Below are positions 46,912 through 55,412 of a DNA stretch of 64,000 bases, piece by piece. Made by a program: the position numbers and the translations under genes. This stretch comes from Chloroherpetonaceae bacterium (GTDB taxonomy: Bacteria; Bacteroidota; Chlorobiia; Chlorobiales; Thermochlorobacteraceae): the NCBI GenBank assembly GCA_025056565.1, contig JANWWA010000013.1, forward strand, positions 26,286 through 90,285, written 5' to 3'. The notes beneath the pieces were generated by a model that had not been told where the DNA came from, ran no database searches, and was given only the letters and a program-made list of their open reading frames with translations. Within the stretch, counting starts at the first letter, position 1. Every line of letters begins with the position of its first letter.

Positions 46912-48264
46912 ATGGCTCTCACTCAAGCCGATACCTTACACTCGTCAGCCGATGACCCACGAGAGGTCTTTGGCTGGGCAATGTATGACTGGGCAAATAG
47001 CGCATTTAGCGCAACAGTCGTTACCGTTTTTCTTGGACCGTATCTGACCAGTGTCGCCAAAGCTGCTGCGGACTCGGATGGTTTCCTCTACCTACTTGGC
47101 ATTCCACTTAAATACGATTCCTTTTTTGCATACTGCACAGCGGTTTCTGTTATCTTGCAAGTGCTTGTGCTCCCTGTGTTAGGTGCAATTGCTGATTACT
47201 CGCACCGGCGGAAGTTTTTTTTGCAGCTCTTCTGTGCAGTTGGTGCTATTGCGACGATGCTGCTTTTTTTCCTCCGCACAGGGCTTCACTGGCTTGGCGC
47301 AGGACTTTACATCGTGGCCAATTTTGCTTTTGGCGCAAGCATTGTGTTTTACAACGCTTACCTGCCTGACATTGCCAGTCCTGCTCAGCGCGACCAAGTC
47401 TCTGCCTACGGATGGGGTCTTGGTTATTTGGGCGGTGGTGTGCTTTTGCTGCTCAACTTGCTGCTTTTCACATTCCGAGATGCACTGGGACTTTCTACGG
47501 ATTGGGCAGTTCGCTTATCACTTGCTTCTGCTGGTCTCTGGTGGCTAGCATTTGCGCAACTTTCATTTGTGCGTCTCCGCTCTCGCTACGCTCAGGTTGC
47601 TTTGCCCAGCGGCGAGACCTACCTAAGTATTGCACTGCGGCAACTTCGCCAGATGCTGCGCAAAGTGCGCTCCTTGCCCGACACGCTCACCTTTCTCATG
47701 GCCTATCTTTTCTACAACGATGGCGTGCAAACCGTCATTGCGCTGGCATCGGTATTCGGTGCAGAGGAACTGAAGCTCGACACATCTACCCTCATACAGG
47801 TAATCTTGATGGTGCAATTTGTGGCGTTCTTAGGCGCTTTGGCATTTGGTCGCTTGGCACGCTGGATTGGCGCAAAGGCTGCAATTGTCCTCACACTCAT
47901 CGTGTGGAGTTTGGTTACTGTGTATGCATACCAATTTTTACATACCGCCACGCAGTTCTGGCTGATGGCCGTTGTCGTCGCACTGGTGATGGGGGGCTCA
48001 CAAGCCCTCAGTCGTAGCCTTTTTTCGCAGATGATTCCAAAAGGACAGGAGGCGGAGTTTTTCGCCTTCTACGAAATTTCAGAGCGCGGCACCTCTTGGA
48101 TTGGCTTTGTGCTTTTTGGGCTTGCTAACCAGCTTGCAGGCAGCTTGCGTGTCGGTATTCTTTCGCTCATTGCACTGTTCAGCATCGGCCTTTTGATACT
48201 GCTGTTCGTAAATGTGTCGCGTGGCGCTCAGCGTGCCAACCCTGCACCCATCCAAGTTGGCTGA
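46912..48264 (+). CDS. MFS transporter, UMF1/Atg22-like family
   Basis: A 450-residue membrane protein with about 12 predicted helices. The start FGWAMYDWANSAFSATVVTV is the hallmark of the UMF1 family, whose fungal member Atg22 exports amino acids from the vacuole. Further family blocks are FGASIVFYNAYLPDIASPAQ, SAYGWGLGYLGGGVLLLLN, FLMAYLFYNDGVQTVI and MGGSQALSRSLFSQMIPKGQ. Substrate unknown. It follows the ferredoxin gene closely and may share its promoter. Confidence 0.9.
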   Translation: MALTQADTLHSSADDPREVFGWAMYDWANSAFSATVVTVFLGPYLTSVAKAAADSDGFLYLLGIPLKYDSFFAYCTAVSVILQVLVLPVLGAIADYSHRRKFFLQLFCAVGAIATMLLFFLRTGLHWLGAGLYIVANFAFGASIVFYNAYLPDIASPAQRDQVSAYGWGLGYLGGGVLLLLNLLLFTFRDALGLSTDWAVRLSLASAGLWWLAFAQLSFVRLRSRYAQVALPSGETYLSIALRQLRQMLRKVRSLPDTLTFLMAYLFYNDGVQTVIALASVFGAEELKLDTSTLIQVILMVQFVAFLGALAFGRLARWIGAKAAIVLTLIVWSLVTVYAYQFLHTATQFWLMAVVVALVMGGSQALSRSLFSQMIPKGQEAEFFAFYEISERGTSWIGFVLFGLANQLAGSLRVGILSLIALFSIGLLILLFVNVSRGAQRANPAPIQVG

Positions 48265-48397
48265 ATTCTTATCGATTCTTACTGGCTCTATGCCAGCGCA
48301 GCAGGATTCTATGATGCGTTTCGTGTAGCAAATTCCCTTTTTCTTTTCGTAAATTGAATTAACTGTTACCTAAAGTTTGGATAAACACATTTCCACT

Positions 48398-49360
48398 ATG
48401 CGCGTTACGGTTGATTCCCAATCAGGATTTTGTTTTGGTGTGCAGTTCGCTATTGAGATGGCGGAGAGCGAATTGCAAGAGACAGGTCATCTTTACTCGC
48501 TTGGGGATATTGTTCACAACGCAGCAGAGGTCAAGCGATTAAATGAGATGGGTTTAGAGACCATTACCAGAGAAGAGTTCTTCAAACTCCGCAATACGCG
48601 AGTGCTGATTCGTGCGCATGGTGAGCCACCCGAAACCTATCGATTCGCTCTCGAGAATAACATTGAGCTGATTGATGCGTCTTGTCCTGTGGTGCTAAAG
48701 TTGCAGCGGCGGGCGCGTGAGTTCTACGAAAAGGGCTACCAGATTATCATCTACGGTAAGAAAGACCACGCTGAGGTGATTGGTGTTAATGGTCAGTGCA
48801 ATAACGAAGCAATTGTTATTAAGCACGCTGACCTGAGCGATGAATCTGAACTCTCACAGATTGACTTTAGCCGGAAAACTGTGCTCCTTTCGCAAACCAC
48901 GCAAGACACCAAAGGTTTTTACCAGCTCCGTGACAACTTGCTTCAGCGCTTTGCAGCTAAAGGACAAGCCGAAAATTTTGATGTAGATTCCACTAATGCA
49001 GAGGCAGCTGAGTTTCTTGCAAAGGATACCATTTGTCGCCAAGTCTCCAATCGTGATGAGAAACTTAGCAAATTTGCTAAGCAGCATGAGGTGATTATCT
49101 TCGTTGCAGGTCGCAAAAGCTCAAATGGGAAGGTGCTCTTCGGTGTCTGCAAGGAAGCTAATCCTCGCACTTACTTTGTAGAGTATGAAAGCGAGCTGCA
49201 ACCCGAGTGGTTCCGCCGTGAGGATGGTTCCCTTGTCGAAAGCGTTGGTGTTTGCGGTGCCACCTCTACGCCGATGTGGCAAATGGAACTGGTTGCCGAT
49301 GTCATTCGCAAGAAATTTGCACCAGAGTCTGCAGCAGTCGGGAGCTGCAAGGCATGTTGA
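48398..49360 (+). CDS. ispH: 4-hydroxy-3-methylbut-2-enyl diphosphate reductase
   Basis: IspH/LytB (320 aa), the last enzyme of the MEP isoprenoid pathway; it makes IPP and DMAPP, which feed carotenoids, quinones and the chlorophyll tail. The three [4Fe-4S] ligands are Cys12 (GFCFGV), Cys96 (DASCPVV) and Cys213 (DTICRQVSNR). RAHGEPP and the final GVCGATSTPMWQME block are also typical of the Bacteroidota form. The frame opens at a TTG at 48377, but ATG 48398 places the N-terminus correctly. A terminator-like hairpin lies at 49490-49508. Confidence 0.95.
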   Translation: MRVTVDSQSGFCFGVQFAIEMAESELQETGHLYSLGDIVHNAAEVKRLNEMGLETITREEFFKLRNTRVLIRAHGEPPETYRFALENNIELIDASCPVVLKLQRRAREFYEKGYQIIIYGKKDHAEVIGVNGQCNNEAIVIKHADLSDESELSQIDFSRKTVLLSQTTQDTKGFYQLRDNLLQRFAAKGQAENFDVDSTNAEAAEFLAKDTICRQVSNRDEKLSKFAKQHEVIIFVAGRKSSNGKVLFGVCKEANPRTYFVEYESELQPEWFRREDGSLVESVGVCGATSTPMWQMELVADVIRKKFAPESAAVGSCKAC

Positions 49361-49489
49361 GCGTCAAATGCGCTGGTTATGAATTGCTTCACCTCTGACC
49401 TTCGTCCTTTGAACGCAGAAAGGGGCCGTTACCTACATTGGAGTTAGCCGCGTAACTGAAAAAATTAGGGCTGCGTGTCCTACTACAAA

Positions 49490-49508
49490 GCCGCTTCGCT
49501 CAAGCGGC
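49490..49508. terminator. Probable terminator between ispH and nuoG
   Basis: A perfect 7-base-pair stem (GCCGCTT 49490-49496 with AAGCGGC 49502-49508) with a 5-base loop, followed on the plus strand by ATTTGTTCTT and on the minus strand by TTTG. It lies between two convergent genes, so it could serve both. It is 129 bases beyond the ispH stop. Confidence 0.6.
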
Positions 49509-49564
49509 ATTTGTTCTTGGCTGCTAATCTTGCCCGAGCACTGCGCGGCCACTTGGCTGCACTC

Positions 49565-51328
49565 TCACCCTACGACAGCTGCACCACCTGACACTTTCTC
49601 CAACTTCACGCCCCATTTACCCAGCTTCTTGTAATCTAGTCCACTAAAGGCAGGCACTACAGAGGCAATTTCTGCAAAGATTTCTCGGGCGCTTTGATAA
49701 GGCCACTTTGTCCCCCAGTGTGCAGCCAGTTCTACCAAAATCTCCCAGCTTGGTCTGGCGTCAATTTTGTTTTCGTCCGTGTGCCAGCGGTCGAACTGCG
49801 TGCCGTGTTTATCGAGGCGGGACAGCGCCATCTCTTTCATCAATTCACGGTTCTGATGCTTCAGGGCTTTAGCAGGGCGTGCCAGTTGCACCACCCCTTC
49901 AAAATTCACATAGCTGCCAATGATTTCTGCAAAGGTTGCCGCTGGCAACACTACATCGGCTTCCTGCACCATTTGGCTCTGGTTGTATGGCATCACAATG
50001 AGCGTATCGAGCTTGAGCACGGTATCAAGCGAGAGGTGCGACTCAACTTCATCTTCAATCACAATCAGGCACTTTACCTTACCCACCTTGATAGCTTCGC
50101 TCAGCTCATCGGCGGAGAGTCCTTTGGTTTCGATTCCGAGAAGTTGGCAGCCCAATCGGTTTGGCGTCTTGTCGGCACGGATTAGCAAGTGGTCATCTTC
50201 GCCTTGAAAGTGCTCAAGGAAGTCCAAGTGTGGTGTGCCAATTATCTCAAAAGCCAGTTTCTTCGCAAGGTAATTCGTTTCCAGTGAGGCTCTGGCAGAG
50301 GCTAAGACAAATACTTCTTCTGGCTTGCATTGCTTGATGCGTTCAGCTGCTTTGGCAATAGCTGTTTTCCAATCTGTTTTGATTTGCTGCCCATTTTCCT
50401 TGACGCATGCACCGTTAGCACGGTTGTCGTTAATCCAGCGATAATTGAGGCGCGTTTCGTCCGAGATGAAGTATCCATTTACCTGTGGGTTGTAGCGAGG
50501 CGTAATGCGCATCACGCGATTGTTGCGCACCCAAAGCTGAATGTTTGAGCATCGTGCGTCATTGACGGCAATCGTGTCGGTAGCAGACATCTCCCACACG
50601 CGCGCTTTGAAACGGTGGTCAGTTGAAGTTAGGGCGCCTACAGGACAGAGGTCAATGATGTTCATTGCGTAGGGGTTTGCATCCAGCGTTGCGGGGTCGG
50701 CGGGGTTAGGGTAGTTGTTCCAGCCACGCTGTACAATTTCCAAGTCGAAGGTCTTGGTGTACTCATCGAAGAAGCGCACGCAGCGAGTGCAATTGATGCA
50801 GCGCTCGGCATCGAAAGTGATTTTCTTGCCCCATTCTACGCGCTTGGGTTTGTGGACTTTTTCAAACTCGTAGCGTGAGCCTTCAGGACCATACTTGTAG
50901 GTAATTTGCTGCAATGGGCACTCGCCTGCTTGGTCGCACGTTGGACAATCGAGCGGATGGTTGATGAGAATAAACTCCAAGACACCTCTTTGCGCATCGC
51001 GCACCATCTGCGAAGTATGGTGCGTCCGAACATGCATTCCATCGGAAATTTCCGTCGAGCACGCTGTGAGTGGTTTAGGGCTCCACACAATAACAGGCTT
51101 TCCAGTCTCATCAAGCACAGGTTGTTTGGTTGCGGGGTCTATTTTGGGCGTGCCCACCTCGACTAAGCACATTCTGCAGTTACCTGCTACAGAGAGCGCT
51201 GGATGATAGCAAAAGCGGGGAATATCGACTTGCTGCACTCCACCACAATTGATGCCGTCTGCAATTTGAATAATTGTTTGCTTTGGCTTGGCTTCATACT
51301 CTTTGCCATCAATGAAAATCTTGGGCAT
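49565..51328 (-). CDS. nuoG: NADH-quinone oxidoreductase subunit G
   Basis: NuoG (587 aa), the iron-sulfur subunit in the peripheral arm of complex I. The [2Fe-2S] ligands are Cys40, Cys51, Cys54 and Cys90; the His124-Cys128-Cys131-Cys137 cluster (HPLDCPTCDQAGEC) and the [4Fe-4S] set Cys177, Cys180, Cys183 with Cys228 follow. The C-terminal molybdopterin-type domain is short compared with E. coli NuoG (over 900 aa). The start is set at ATG 51328 (MPKIFIDGKEYEA); the frame is open eight codons further. It is the last gene of a cluster whose first gene is nuoF. Confidence 0.94.
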   Translation of the reverse strand: MPKIFIDGKEYEAKPKQTIIQIADGINCGGVQQVDIPRFCYHPALSVAGNCRMCLVEVGTPKIDPATKQPVLDETGKPVIVWSPKPLTACSTEISDGMHVRTHHTSQMVRDAQRGVLEFILINHPLDCPTCDQAGECPLQQITYKYGPEGSRYEFEKVHKPKRVEWGKKITFDAERCINCTRCVRFFDEYTKTFDLEIVQRGWNNYPNPADPATLDANPYAMNIIDLCPVGALTSTDHRFKARVWEMSATDTIAVNDARCSNIQLWVRNNRVMRITPRYNPQVNGYFISDETRLNYRWINDNRANGACVKENGQQIKTDWKTAIAKAAERIKQCKPEEVFVLASARASLETNYLAKKLAFEIIGTPHLDFLEHFQGEDDHLLIRADKTPNRLGCQLLGIETKGLSADELSEAIKVGKVKCLIVIEDEVESHLSLDTVLKLDTLIVMPYNQSQMVQEADVVLPAATFAEIIGSYVNFEGVVQLARPAKALKHQNRELMKEMALSRLDKHGTQFDRWHTDENKIDARPSWEILVELAAHWGTKWPYQSAREIFAEIASVVPAFSGLDYKKLGKWGVKLEKVSGGAAVVG

Positions 51329-51377
51329 AACTTCGAGACTTCTTTGTTTCAAAAAATTTGGACTCTTCCCTTACGCC

Positions 51378-51698
51378 TCACAATGGTTCTACTGTGTAAA
51401 GCTCTATAGCACGTCCCCAGTCATAAATTGTAAGAATAGTGCTGTGGTAGACACCTGTAAACTTGATGCGCAAGCTATCGCTTTGAAATGCAGTTGGCAG
51501 ATTTGTAGGCTCATAGCGACTGCGGTCGAGGTCATCTGCAACGATGCCAAAAAAGGTTGTCGAGTTAGGCAACTTCACACGCACAACCGTGCCCGTGTTC
51601 AGGGGTAGGTCTGATGCCTCATCGAATCCAAATGGGTTAGCGCAACCGCTGGCAAGGAGTAGGCACGCTGCCATGATTGCACGCATTGCTCTCATCAT
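51378..51698 (-). CDS. Small lipoprotein, paralogue A
   Basis: A 106-residue predicted lipoprotein: a short basic start, hydrophobic AAMAACLLLASGC-like signal (Cys19 lipobox ASGC) and a beta-rich mature domain. It resembles the preceding gene's product along the shared pattern VVRV, FFGIV, RYEPxNL, F..DSLRxxF, and so the two are paralogues in tandem. The ATGA overlap with the preceding gene means coupled translation. It is followed by nuoG after 49 bases. I do not know its function; proteins with the phrase NLPTAFQSDSLRIKF look like members of a common short Bacteroidota lipoprotein family of unknown role. Confidence 0.75.
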   Translation of the reverse strand: MMRAMRAIMAACLLLASGCANPFGFDEASDLPLNTGTVVRVKLPNSTTFFGIVADDLDRSRYEPTNLPTAFQSDSLRIKFTGVYHSTILTIYDWGRAIELYTVEPL

Positions 51699-52012
51699 TG
51701 TCGCCGCTCAATGCTCGTAATTTCGCACGGAATTCCCCAGCCTGTCGGGCTTTCACGGTTGAGAATGTTGGCGGAGAATCGAACGCGCAAACTATCCTGC
51801 TTAAATTCCTGTGCAAGGTTAATTGGCTCATATCGCACGAGGTTGGAGCCGACAATGCCAAAGAAACTGCGTGGGTCAGTTGGTGGAAATACGCGCACCA
51901 CGATGGCATTGTTGTCTCTCACGGTCTCTCGAATCTCTGTGCCTGTCACGCAACCCGATAGCAGCAAGAGGGTTAGACCTACGATTGCATACCTTCGCAT
52001 ATTTTTTGCCAT
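51695..52012 (-). CDS. Small lipoprotein, paralogue B
   Basis: A 105-residue predicted lipoprotein with signal MRRYAIVGLTLLLLSGC (lipobox LSGC) and a beta-rich mature domain that shares the FFGIV, RYEPINL and QDSLRVRF pattern with the next gene. It has GIPCEITSIERRQ near the end, matching the conserved end of such domains. The start could be ATG 52012, ATG 52000 or a TTG at 52048 that overlaps the previous stop (TTGA); I use 52012. It overlaps the next gene by four bases. Confidence 0.7.
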   Translation of the reverse strand: MAKNMRRYAIVGLTLLLLSGCVTGTEIRETVRDNNAIVVRVFPPTDPRSFFGIVGSNLVRYEPINLAQEFKQDSLRVRFSANILNRESPTGWGIPCEITSIERRQ

Positions 52013-52044
52013 ATTGAAACCAAAATTTACAGAATCTATGCGGC

Positions 52045-52386
52045 TCAATCAATTGCCACACTGATTTTGGTATTCGGATACAGTGCAAGTGCTCGTGTAA
52101 GATAGCGCAAGAGCCGCTCTGAGAGCTTGGAAAGGCTGCTGGTCTCCAAAAAGCCGTGTTTTTCTTCGGTGTCTTCTAACTGCCGCTTGAAGTCGGCTTT
52201 AAGCCGCTCTTCAAAGACGTCTATCACCGCTTGTTCCAGCGATTCTCGCTCGTCTGCATGCAACTTTTCGCTTGGCACAATCCACGCTTTGGCTGTGTAG
52301 ACGCTGGGCAAATACTTCACCTCAACATAGAAGGCTGCATCAGACCAATAGGCTTTTATGCGGGTGTAGACTTGAACTTCCTTCAT
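52045..52386 (-). CDS. Hypothetical protein in the nuoF-nuoG cluster
   Basis: A 113-residue protein that I do not recognise. No signal peptide or membrane segment is seen. It begins MKEVQVYTRIKAYWSDAAFY and has a charged middle helix (ERESLEQAVIDVFEERLKAD), then LSKLSERLLRYLTRALALYP. The start overlaps the stop of the upstream membrane-protein gene (52383-52386), suggesting coupled expression with it. It is probably soluble. Confidence 0.65.
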   Translation of the reverse strand: MKEVQVYTRIKAYWSDAAFYVEVKYLPSVYTAKAWIVPSEKLHADERESLEQAVIDVFEERLKADFKRQLEDTEEKHGFLETSSLSKLSERLLRYLTRALALYPNTKISVAID

Positions 52387-52838
52387 TGAGGCGAACTTGG
52401 AACACTGAGCGCTGCAGCTTTTTTCTCTGGAAAGGACAAATCGGATGATTGGTCTTCCCCTTGAGGGCGTGGCGCTGCATTGGCTTCGGCTATAGCAGCC
52501 CTCTCCTCCTCACTTGGTTCATAAATCTCAAAGAGCTGGAAATCATCTATCCAGAGCATCAAGAACCCCACCACAAACTTTGTTAGGTAGCGCCAGTCTT
52601 CAGGATTCGGAAAATTTGCCCAGATGTCAGTGCTTGGAAAAAGATACCACTCGCTTCCTTCCCAGATTGCGCTGCAGAGCAGCACATAACCCGTGATGAC
52701 ATAAATTGCATAAAGCTGGTGATACTTCGTCTTGAAGGTGTGAAAAAATCGCTTCCGCCACGATGTATGTGCTTTTGATGAGGACAGGTCTTTGCTGGAC
52801 AATGACGCAATGGACTTTTTTCGGTGCGCAAGTTTCAT
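52383..52838 (-). CDS. Hypothetical membrane protein in the nuoF-nuoG cluster
   Basis: A 151-residue protein that I do not recognise. The N-terminal 35 residues are basic and Ser-rich; two hydrophobic segments follow (LYAIYVITGYVLLCSAIW and LTKFVVGFLMLWIDDFQLF) and the C-terminus is acidic and low in complexity (EPSEEERAAIAEANAAPRPQ). It starts 12 bases after nuoF and overlaps the next gene by four. The context suggests an accessory to complex I or its membrane environment, but this is inference. Confidence 0.7.
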   Translation of the reverse strand: MKLAHRKKSIASLSSKDLSSSKAHTSWRKRFFHTFKTKYHQLYAIYVITGYVLLCSAIWEGSEWYLFPSTDIWANFPNPEDWRYLTKFVVGFLMLWIDDFQLFEIYEPSEEERAAIAEANAAPRPQGEDQSSDLSFPEKKAAALSVPSSPQ

Positions 52839-52850
52839 AGTCTTTCAGGT

Positions 52851-54164
52851 TTAGACACCGCTCACGGCTTTGTTCACATACTTCCACTCGTGTGGCAAGG
52901 AATCAGGCGTTTTGCAGTGCTTTTCGTATTCCTCGCGGAATCGCTGAATGCTGTATCGCACAGGCCACATGGCGCCATCTGCCAGCGCGCAAATCGTTCT
53001 GCCTTCGACTTGCGAGCAGATGGAAAGCAAGAGGTCAATGTCGCGCTTTTCCGCTTCGTTGCGCAAGAACTTGCCGTAGATGTGCTCGACCCAACCCGTG
53101 CCCTCGCGGCAAGGCGTGCACTGTCCGCATGATTCGTGATGATAAAAATGCGCCAGTCTTGCAATGACTTCTACGATGTCGGTATCCTCGTCCATCACGA
53201 TGATGCCTGCCGTGCCAATCAGCGTGCCTGCTTTCTTCAGGCTTTCGGCATTCATGCCGATGCCTTCCGCCGCTTCGCCACGAATGATGGGCATGGACGC
53301 GCCGCCCGGAATAATCGCTTTGATTTTCTTGCCGCCACGCACGCCGCCCGCATACTTGTAAATCAAATCCAAAATGAGCGTGCCGCTTGGGGCTTCATAG
53401 ACGCCGGGCTTATTGACATGTCCCGAAATGCCGAAGAGCATGGGGCCGGGGTGATCGGGCGCGCCGATTTTCGCGTAGGCTTCCGCGCCAATGTCAATGA
53501 TGATGGGAATGTTTGTGATAGTCTCCACATTGTTGATGATAGTCGGGCAGCCCCATGCGCCCACGACGGCAGGGAACGGCGGCTTCAGACGCGGATACGC
53601 TCGCTTGCCTTCAATCGAGGAAATAAGTCCTGTTTCTTCGCCGCAGATGTAGGCGCCTGCGCCTTTGTGGATTACGAATTTCAGACTAAACCCTGAACCC
53701 AAGATATTTTCGCCAAGATACCCTTTTGCGTAGGCTTCTGCGACGGCTTTTTCCATCATTTCAATCCACTTGGTGTATTCGCCGCGAATGTAGAGGTAGC
53801 ATGCATGGATGCCGTTGGCGTAGCAGGTGATAATTGCGCCTTCGATGAGTTGATGCGGATTTTGCTCGAAGATTTGTCGGTCTTTGAAAGTGCCGGGCTC
53901 AGATTCGTCGCCGTTGATGAGCAGGTAACGCGGTTTGCCTTCGGGCTTAGCAAGGAAACTCCATTTGAGTCCTGTGGGGAAGCCTGCGCCGCCGCGTCCT
54001 TTGAGACCTGACTTTTTGACTTCATTGACGATGTCGTCAGGCTTCATTGCGAAGGCTTTTTTGAGCGTTTGGTAACCGCCTTGCGCTTCGTAGTCGGCGA
54101 TGTCGCGCAGGTGTCCTTTGGGCGAAAGATAGCCCTTCAAAATCATCGGTTTGTAGTCGGTCAT
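52851..54164 (-). CDS. nuoF: NADH-quinone oxidoreductase subunit F
   Basis: NuoF (437 aa) holds FMN, binds NADH and has the first [4Fe-4S] cluster of complex [11 protein letters not shown] (57-66) and [13 protein letters not shown] are the FMN/NADH loops; [20 protein letters not shown] follows; the cluster ligands are in [15 protein letters not shown] and [19 protein letters not shown] near the end. nuoE, which normally precedes nuoF, is not present. The start follows a GGAG lying at the end of a DUF29-like fragment. It uses more G/C in third positions than its neighbours by eye. Confidence 0.95.
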   Translation of the reverse strand: MTDYKPMILKGYLSPKGHLRDIADYEAQGGYQTLKKAFAMKPDDIVNEVKKSGLKGRGGAGFPTGLKWSFLAKPEGKPRYLLINGDESEPGTFKDRQIFEQNPHQLIEGAIITCYANGIHACYLYIRGEYTKWIEMMEKAVAEAYAKGYLGENILGSGFSLKFVIHKGAGAYICGEETGLISSIEGKRAYPRLKPPFPAVVGAWGCPTIINNVETITNIPIIIDIGAEAYAKIGAPDHPGPMLFGISGHVNKPGVYEAPSGTLILDLIYKYAGGVRGGKKIKAIIPGGASMPIIRGEAAEGIGMNAESLKKAGTLIGTAGIIVMDEDTDIVEVIARLAHFYHHESCGQCTPCREGTGWVEHIYGKFLRNEAEKRDIDLLLSICSQVEGRTICALADGAMWPVRYSIQRFREEYEKHCKTPDSLPHEWKYVNKAVSGV

Positions 54165-54530
54165 ACTGCTTTACTCCAAGTTTAGTAGCGCGTGGTTGTC
54201 TAAACGCTTAAACGCTTCGTCGCGCGAAAGCGATTCAATATCGCACTTTTTTGGCATTTTTGAAGCGCGCCCATGGCGAGCAAACAGGATAGAGCCTTTC
54301 AGTCCTTTCTCTTTTTACTTTTGAGCCAGTCAAACCAAACGGGAGGCGGAAACATGGAAGACGAAAAGCTAATGACGGAAGAAGAGCGAAAGCGTCTTGT
54401 CGCGGGAGTAATTGAGTAGGGGACTTTCGCTGGAGGAGAAAAAGAAGTTGCCTTAGGAGAATTTCAATGTGCTATCGGGATTGTCTTGCCGTTTGGTGAT
54501 TTCAAATTGCGCGGGTGGCGGAAGTTCGCT
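54165..54530. other. 366-base gap between nuoF and the DUF29 array
   Basis: Apart from the DUF29 remnant (54171-54260, minus), the gap holds a plus-strand frame of 21 codons (54354-54419, MEDEKLMTEEERKRLVAGVI...) with a good Shine-Dalgarno (GGAGG, 54342-54346). After its stop, another frame continues with GLSLEEKKKLP-like sequence, so the region may hold a broken gene. I see no intact gene. It looks like a scar of rearrangement. Confidence 0.45.
54171..54260 (-). pseudogene. Remnant of a DUF29 gene 3' end, just upstream of nuoF
   Basis: In one minus-strand frame these 90 bases read KMPKKCDIESLSRDEAFKRL and so on to a stop at 54171-54173. This matches the C-terminal segment of the three DUF29 proteins upstream (LEMQKKCNLESLSWQEVFQDEY) in sequence and at the DNA level. 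Upstream of it the frame lacks a DUF29 body and an in-frame stop lies about 50 bases further. It is therefore a truncated copy; its last bases supply the GGAG before nuoF. Confidence 0.65.
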
Positions 54531-54968
54531 TTATGCGCGCGATGTCAAGTTGTATTCGTCTTGAAAAACTTCCTGCCACGAGAGCGACTCGAGGTTGCAC
54601 TTCTTTTGCATTTCCAGTTCGGCTTCTTCTTTTGCGTCTTGGAAGCATTCGTTCCAGATGGATTCAAGATATGCGCGGTTCAAACTTGGCGCATCTTCTT
54701 GAATGCGCTTGATTTCTCGCCGCGCGCTAAGGATTGTCTTCGCCCAACTGACAGAACGTTTCTCTGGCTGCGCTTTCCACTTAATCACGTGCGCCATTAG
54801 GAGCGTGAGAAAACTTTTCATTGCGCGCTTTTCTGAGCGGCTCATTGCGTCAATGAGGGCTTGAAGACCCAGCTTTGCTTGCTCTACATCGCCGCTCTCT
54901 AACGCTTCCCGAATAGCCTCGGCATGCAAGAGATGCGACTCCGTTGCGAGTTCCGTCCAATTTTTCAT
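54531..54968 (-). CDS. DUF29 family protein, copy C
   Basis: A 145-residue DUF29 protein. The family core is seen in MSRSEKRAMKSFLTLLMAHV, IKWKAQPEKRSVSWAKTILS and the terminal CNLESLSWQEVFQDEYNL. It is third in a tandem set of three and its stop overlaps nothing, whereas its start overlaps the stop of copy B by four bases. Its last coding part (59 bases, 54562-54620) is identical to that of copy A. Function of DUF29 is unknown; it is a small soluble alpha-helical family found in many copies in some genomes. Confidence 0.85.
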   Translation of the reverse strand: MKNWTELATESHLLHAEAIREALESGDVEQAKLGLQALIDAMSRSEKRAMKSFLTLLMAHVIKWKAQPEKRSVSWAKTILSARREIKRIQEDAPSLNRAYLESIWNECFQDAKEEAELEMQKKCNLESLSWQEVFQDEYNLTSRA

Positions 54969-55396
54969 CGCTCTAACTCGTATTTCTCTTCAAAGACTTC
55001 GTTCCACGAAAGCGATTGAAGGTCGCACTGCCGTTGCATTTCGTCTTCGGCGTTTCGTTTGGCGCGCGCAAAGCATTTCTCCCACATCGCCTTGATGACT
55101 TCATCGGTGAGGCTGGGATTGGCTTCTTGGTAATCACGAATTTCCTCGCGCGCGTTGCGAATCGTAGCGACCCAACTTGCCGAGCGTTTTTCAGGTTGCG
55201 ACTTCCACTTGATGATGTGCGTCATCAAGCGAATCAGATGACTGCGGACGGCATGCTTATCGGCTCTGGATAAGGCATTGATGAGTTCACTCACTCCAAA
55301 TTCAGCTTCGGCGTAATTGCCTTCTTCGAGCGCGCGCTTTACGGCAACGGCTGTTAGGTAGTGCGATGTTGCGGCAAGGTCTTGCCAGTAATCCAT
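54965..55396 (-). CDS. DUF29 family protein, copy B
   Basis: A 143-residue DUF29 protein, the middle of three tandem copies. Features are LSRADKHAVRSHLIRLMTHI, IKWKSQPEKRSASWVATIRN and the terminal CDLQSLSWNEVFEEKYELER. The frame opens at 55420 (overlapping copy A), but ATG 55396 aligns with the starts of the other copies (MDYWQDL against MKNWTEL and MKTDWKEL), so I use it. Its 3' end is more divergent than those of copies A and C. Confidence 0.85.
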   Translation of the reverse strand: MDYWQDLAATSHYLTAVAVKRALEEGNYAEAEFGVSELINALSRADKHAVRSHLIRLMTHIIKWKSQPEKRSASWVATIRNAREEIRDYQEANPSLTDEVIKAMWEKCFARAKRNAEDEMQRQCDLQSLSWNEVFEEKYELER

Positions 55397-55412
55397 CGTT
55401 ACGATTCTGTCT

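Noticed and set aside
53136..53696. Plus-strand frame of 186 codons
   Set aside because: Antisense to nuoF; open because of the biased codon use of nuoF.
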